From: Raphanus sativus
Lineage: Eukaryota > Streptophyta > Magnoliopsida > Brassicales > Brassicaceae
NCBI RefSeq assembly: GCF_000801105.2
Contig: NC_079511.1
Coordinates: 13,942,784-14,006,783, forward strand
DNA length: 64,000 bases
Direction: 5' to 3'
The notes under the pieces are model-generated. The model was given only the letters and a program-made list of their open reading frames with translations. It did not search any database and was not told where the DNA came from. How positions within the stretch are numbered: position 1 is the stretch's first letter; each line of letters begins with the position of its first letter. A program made the translations under genes and the position numbers. Of this stretch, positions 61,688 to 64,000 are shown piece after piece.

Positions 61688-61699
61688 ATGGAGAGAGAA

Positions 61700-63116
61700 T
61701 GTTTTTTTTTAATTGATAAAACGAAGTGTTCCAAGAAAGATCAGATCTTTTCTCCAATGGCGAAAGGATGCATATTTTAAGAAAGAAAAGATAAGACTTG
61801 TGTGACAAAGTGTGATAATCAAATGGGAAGTAACAAGATTTAAAAGTTTAATCAGAATTTTCCATTGGGCAGAAAACACAGTGACTCAATCTGAATTCTG
61901 AACTTCCAAGTTTTTGAGTACCCTCACATGGAATAAAAATGTTATTGGACTGAGATCTTCACGAGGAAGTTATCTCCTTTCTTTGGCAAATTTCTTTTAA
62001 CTACTATAAAAATTACGGATGTACTTAATATCTCTTGATTTATTTGCGTGTGTGCATTAATTAGGATATGCAATTTAGTGAAAAGACAAACGTCCCAGAG
62101 GATTAATTTGTTTAGAGAAACCTCTCAAGGTTAATTTACCTTTTCCTGATGTGTGACTCATGTTTTCCTCCCTTCAATCTATCCAAAAAGAAAAAGAGCT
62201 CTATTTGGTAAAACACGTTTTAGAATTCACATTTGGTAAATCTTTTACATCATTTACTTATAAGTCATATCACTTAATGATCTTTAATAGCATAATTACT
62301 CAATTTATCACTCCATGTCCATATCTTAAAAGTGTTGAGGATATAAATTTGGAGTACTACATTTAACATTTATATGATATATCATAAGTTGGTTGTAAGA
62401 TATAAATATGGGTTTGATAAATTTGGAGTGATGCTAAATCATGATTTCGCTGTAAATGATTGTGACCATGCTTGTATATTATTTGCACTAAATTTCTCAC
62501 TACGAAAAAGAAAAAGAAAAAAAAAATTCTTACTACGTAGATATCTCATATTCTTTTTGAATATCAGCAAAAGTTTTACGATAAGGCACGTTGAGTCATT
62601 TGCCTACGTCTTCATTTTTTTGTGCCACCTACGTCTTCATTTACTTTCCACAATGTAGAAGAATCAGCATGATGAAAATTTCCATAATTTTTGATTTTTC
62701 TGACAAAGAATGACAAACGGTTTCCAAAATTAAATTCAACCGCATACAAAGAACCTATAAAACATATTTTATAGTTAATGTATTGGTGGATTTGTAAAGA
62801 ATAATTCAAAATTTCAATTAAAAATGTAAAAAGTCGACTTTACATTAAATCCAATGTAAAAATAACTCCAATGGTTAGTAAATTACATTTACCACTTATA
62901 ATCAAACAAAAAAAAACTAAATTATCTTTTGCAATTAATTTCTTACTAAATTTCACACTTGACAAAAAAAAGTATATGAAGTAGACTTTTCAATAAGTCT
63001 ATTTCGTAGTTTAATATAAGAATTTTATTTTAAAAATGTAAATTTAACTTTCTGAAAAAAATACTATAAATCATCTATACAAACAACTTTTAGGTATGTA
63101 TTTAAAATTTAATACG
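61700..63116. other. Distal upstream region of the PLATZ gene
   Basis: AT-rich DNA without a recognisable gene. Short open frames at 62160-62366 and 62374-62658 have no domain. Confidence 0.4.
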
Positions 63117-63124
63117 ATTGAATT

Positions 63125-63962
63125 AGGGCTGGGCAAATAAACCGAACCCAAAAATCCGAACCGAATCCGATCCGGTAAAAATGAATCCAAACCTATCCGA
63201 ACCCGATATAAATACTGAATGGATCTTGTTTTTTGGTATTTTGGGTTATGGATATTATCCGAACCGAATCCGAATCTAAATGGATATCCGATAGAACCCG
63301 GAACATTCAAAACTCCAGAAAGATCTTATACCAAGCATATCTCAATTCTTAATATGTATTCAAATTACATTAAGATATATTGAACATCTAAAATACTTAT
63401 CTATCACATAAAATTTGGTAGTTCTATTACATGAAGGTTGATGGTTAAATGTGGCTGTTGAATTTTGAAATATGTAGATTTAGATTTTGTTTTCCTTAAA
63501 CAATGTTTCTCGTTTCACGAGGTCGCGGTTTTTCGTTTTATGATTTCACTTATTTGGTATTCTTTTTATCAATAAATATGTTTCTATTTCGTTTGATTTT
63601 GAATGATCATGGTTGATGTTACTTTCTTATTTTTAAATCGATTTTACTTATGTTTTGGTTACAAAAATATACAAATTAGGTATTTGAACCAAAAATAAAC
63701 CAATTTTACTTATATTTTGGTTACAAAGTAGGTACAAATCAGATATTTTTGAATCGAAGAACCGATTAGGACCCGAACCCGAAAGTACATTGGGTTGTAC
63801 CTTTGAAGATTTACTAACCCCGACCCAAACCCGATAGAACCCAAACCGGTCCCGAACCAAACTTTAAAATAATCCGAATGAGACTGATTTTGATAAATCC
63901 GAAAAACCGAAACCTAATTGAATAAAACTGAAACCCGATTGGGATCCCGAATGCCCATGCCT
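63125..63962. mobile_element. Non-autonomous hAT-like element, CCGAA-rich
   Basis: The left end AGGGCTGGGCA and inverted right end AGGCATGGGCA match in nine of eleven bases. The flanks ATTGAATT (63117-63124) and ATTGAACA (63963-63970) form an 8-base duplication with two changes. Both ends carry CCGAACC-type blocks. It is non-coding and the same family as the element at 48591. Confidence 0.7.
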
Positions 63963-64000
63963 ATTGAACAATTTGAAAGAATAGTAGAATACAGATTTGG

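Overview
This is a nuclear plant window with small intron-rich genes, GT-AG introns, AT-rich intergenic DNA and many mobile elements. The proteins look like close relatives of Arabidopsis thaliana proteins. In order they match, from memory of that genome, loci of the At1g30870 to At1g31040 interval: class III peroxidase 7, a small basic protein, vacuolar sorting receptor 6, an Era-like mitochondrial GTPase, SUF4, small cysteine-rich secreted proteins, OSB4, thioredoxin o2 and a PLATZ factor (ORE15). Same order and orientation with several Arabidopsis genes missing points to a Brassicaceae genome, probably Brassica or a relative such as Raphanus, after polyploidy and gene loss. The species cannot be fixed from the sequence.

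Layout. 1-4.9 kb: gene-poor. 5.0-6.4 kb: peroxidase (+). 6.9-7.4 kb: LLP/DUF2423-like protein (-). 8.05-9.78 kb: a probable Mutator-like element. 10.7-14.4 kb: vacuolar sorting receptor (+), 11 exons, with a fold-back repeat in one intron. 16.0-17.8 kb: Era-like GTPase (-), 7 exons. 18.4-21.6 kb: a Helitron carrying a dead RPA1-like gene. 22.2-24.5 kb: SUF4 (-), 7 exons. 24.9-39.5 kb: AT-rich DNA dense in Helitrons and LINE remnants, with an ECA1/prolamin-like gene, its broken tandem copy, and a thionin-like gene. 40.1-41.7 kb: OSB4 (-), 7 exons. 41.7-43.6 kb: an element with Harbinger-like ends that contains a piece of chloroplast DNA. 44.6-45.7 kb: thioredoxin o2 (+), 7 exons. 46-58 kb: AT-rich DNA with hAT, Harbinger-like, SINE and retroposon insertions. 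58.4-61.5 kb: PLATZ factor (-), 4 exons. 61.5-64 kb: promoter sequence and a hAT element.

All eight main gene models were assembled by hand from splice sites, and each closes into a complete reading frame. The genes form no single pathway. Peroxidase 7 acts in the apoplast or wall. VSR6 sorts vacuolar cargo. The Era GTPase, OSB4 and thioredoxin o2 are organelle-directed (ribosome assembly, DNA binding, redox). SUF4 and the PLATZ factor act in the nucleus (flowering time; leaf growth and senescence).

The most unusual object is the 1.84-kb element at 41720-43562. It has Harbinger-like terminal repeats and a TTA target duplication, lacks a visible transposase, and encloses about 470 bp of the plastid psaA-psaB junction plus possible nuclear exon fragments. 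It sits 25 bp upstream of the OSB4 start codon.
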